From Dehalococcoidales bacterium (GTDB lineage Bacteria; Chloroflexota; Dehalococcoidia; Dehalococcoidales; RBG-16-60-22): a stretch of 12,271 nucleotides of DNA. The translations under genes were made by a program, and so were the position numbers. The stretch spans positions 1 to 12,271 of the forward strand of contig JADHXF010000048.1 in the NCBI GenBank assembly GCA_016783105.1, written 5' to 3'. Shown in pieces: positions 11,107-12,271 of this stretch (the first letter of the stretch is position 1; every line of letters begins with the position of its first letter). Under the pieces are notes generated by a model. It was given only the letters and a program-made list of their open reading frames with translations. It did no database searches and was not told the origin of the DNA.

Positions 11107-12271
11107 ATATTGAAGAACTGCAAGGCAAACCAGAAACAGAGCTGCTGACCCTGGCCAAAGAAAAGGGCATCACCAAGGTGGAGAACCTGGGCCAGCAAGA
11201 CCTAGTCCTGCAAATACTTAAGTCAGAGGTTGAACAGGAAGGTCACGTGTTCTGTCAGGGTGTCCTGGAGACCATGAGTGATGGCTACGGTTTTCTCAGA
11301 CAGGACACGATGCTGCCAAACCAGGCCGATGTCTATATTTCCCCATCGCAGATTCGCCGTTTTGGCCTGCGCAATGGCGATATGATTGTCGGGCAGGGCA
11401 GACCGCCAAAAAGCAATGAAAAATATTTCAGCCTCCTGCAGGTACTCGCCATCAACGACATCGACCCGGAGAAGGCCAAAGAACGGCCTCATTTTGGCTC
11501 GCTCACCCCCACCTTCCCTGACCGGCCCATCAACCTGGAACACTCGCCCGGTGAGCTGTCCACGCGTTTGCTCAATATGATTGCGCCTATCGGGCGCGGG
11601 CAGAGAGGCCTGATTGTCTCCCCACCCAAGGCGGGTAAGACAATGCTGCTCAAAGCCATTGCCAATGCCACGGGGACCAATTATAACGATATTCATTTGC
11701 TCGTCTGCCTCATCGGGGAGCGCCCTGAGGAAGTCACCGATATGAAACGCTCCGTCAAAGGGGAGGTAATCGGTGCCACCTTCGATGAGCTGGTAGAGAA
11801 CCAGACCCGCGTCGCCGAGCTGGCCCTGGAGAGAGCCAAGCGCATCGTGGAGAGTGGGAAGGATGTGTTTATTCTCCTGGACGGTATCACCCGCCTCACC
11901 CGTGCCTACAACCTGGCGATGCCGTCGAGCGGTCGTACCCTCTCCGGCGGCATTGACCCCGTGGCGCTCCACCCCGCCAAGCGCTTCTTCGGCGCCGCAC
12001 GCAACACCGCTGAGGGCGGCAGCCTGACCATCATCGCCACCTGCCTTGTTGACACCGGAAGCCGCATGGACGACCTCATCTATGAAGAGTTCAAGGGCAC
12101 CGGGAACATGGAGTTGCACCTCGACCGGCGGCTCTCGGAACGCCGCATCTTCCCGGCTATGGACATACAGCGCAGCGGCACACGCCGGGAAGAACTGCTC
12201 GTCGACGAAAACAGCCTGAGCAAGATATGGCTGCTGCGGCGCATGGTCGCCATGATTTCCTCTGACTCACC
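11103..12271 (+). CDS. rho: Transcription termination factor Rho (3' end outside window)
   Basis: Hexameric RNA-dependent ATPase that ends transcription of untranslated RNA. 389 codons are present; about 30 residues are missing by comparison with E. coli Rho (419). The N-terminal helical part opens MNIEELQGKPETELLTLAKEKG. The cold-shock-type RNA-binding domain has DGYGFLR (60-66), VYISPSQIRRFGLR and GQGRPPK. The motor has Walker A PPKAGKT (174-180), ERPEEVTDM, Walker B ILLDGITRL, the Q-loop region LSGGIDP, FFGAARN, and the R-loop FKGTGNMELH. There is no long N-terminal insertion of the kind seen in Actinobacteria. Gly261 stands where E. coli has Ser266 directly after the Walker B Asp. The gene is preceded by a strong ribosome site and a possible coupled leader ORF; it probably shares the pyrG transcript, since no separate promoter is visible in the gap. 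Confidence 0.97.
   Translation, partial: MNIEELQGKPETELLTLAKEKGITKVENLGQQDLVLQILKSEVEQEGHVFCQGVLETMSDGYGFLRQDTMLPNQADVYISPSQIRRFGLRNGDMIVGQGRPPKSNEKYFSLLQVLAINDIDPEKAKERPHFGSLTPTFPDRPINLEHSPGELSTRLLNMIAPIGRGQRGLIVSPPKAGKTMLLKAIANATGTNYNDIHLLVCLIGERPEEVTDMKRSVKGEVIGATFDELVENQTRVAELALERAKRIVESGKDVFILLDGITRLTRAYNLAMPSSGRTLSGGIDPVALHPAKRFFGAARNTAEGGSLTIIATCLVDTGSRMDDLIYEEFKGTGNMELHLDRRLSERRIFPAMDIQRSGTRREELLVDENSLSKIWLLRRMVAMISSDS

Noticed and set aside
11223..12119. 298-codon open frame antisense to rho
   Set aside because: The plus strand encodes a clear Rho protein; the antisense product resembles nothing and is a mirror of GC-rich codon use.

Overview
The window looks like bacterial chromosome at roughly 58-60% GC, made mostly of housekeeping genes: valS, a universal stress protein gene, secA, prs, pyrG and rho. 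The lineage is inferred, not proven. Three things suggest Chloroflexota, perhaps the Dehalococcoidia: the extra segment in the SecA motor, the unusual Prs loop sequence, and the mixture of conserved uncharacterised genes with these housekeeping genes. No rRNA, tRNA, CRISPR array, transposase or phage gene is visible.

Layout. (1) 1-468 holds the 3' part of an AT-richer gene (about 40% GC) of unknown function. It is followed by two strong hairpins (483-503 and 513-556), the second resembling a dispersed palindromic repeat. (2) valS (572-3250) and a universal stress protein gene (3262-3750) form a plus-strand pair. (3) A minus-strand operon of six genes runs from about 9042 down to 3754: prs, a DUF2007 gene, secA, a 109-aa unknown, a stand-alone PolX-type helix-hairpin-helix protein, and a 247-aa unknown. 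Spacings are 21 bases or less, and the DUF2007 gene overlaps the secA start by 8 bases. The operon meets the plus-strand pair tail to tail with 3 bases between stop codons. (4) The 9014-9302 region is a divergent control region: a minus-strand promoter serves prs, and two plus-strand sigma-70-type promoters serve pyrG, one with perfect consensus. (5) pyrG (9303-10943) is followed by a 159-base AT-richer leader with a possible 51-codon ORF, then rho (11103 to the window end, lacking only its C-terminus).

How the genes fit together. Prs makes PRPP, the precursor for all nucleotides, and PyrG makes CTP, so the divergent promoter region joins two steps of nucleotide supply. SecA is the protein-export motor, ValS charges tRNA-Val, and Rho terminates transcription. 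The three genes after secA have no assigned role; one carries a DNA-polymerase-X-type HhH domain.

The strongest candidates for something new are regulatory: a run of six C residues at the predicted start of the main pyrG transcript, and a leader ORF joined to rho by an ATGA overlap. Next come the uncharacterised trio behind secA and the AT-rich gene beside palindromic repeats at the left edge. I see no complete new system of the defence or mobile-element kind.
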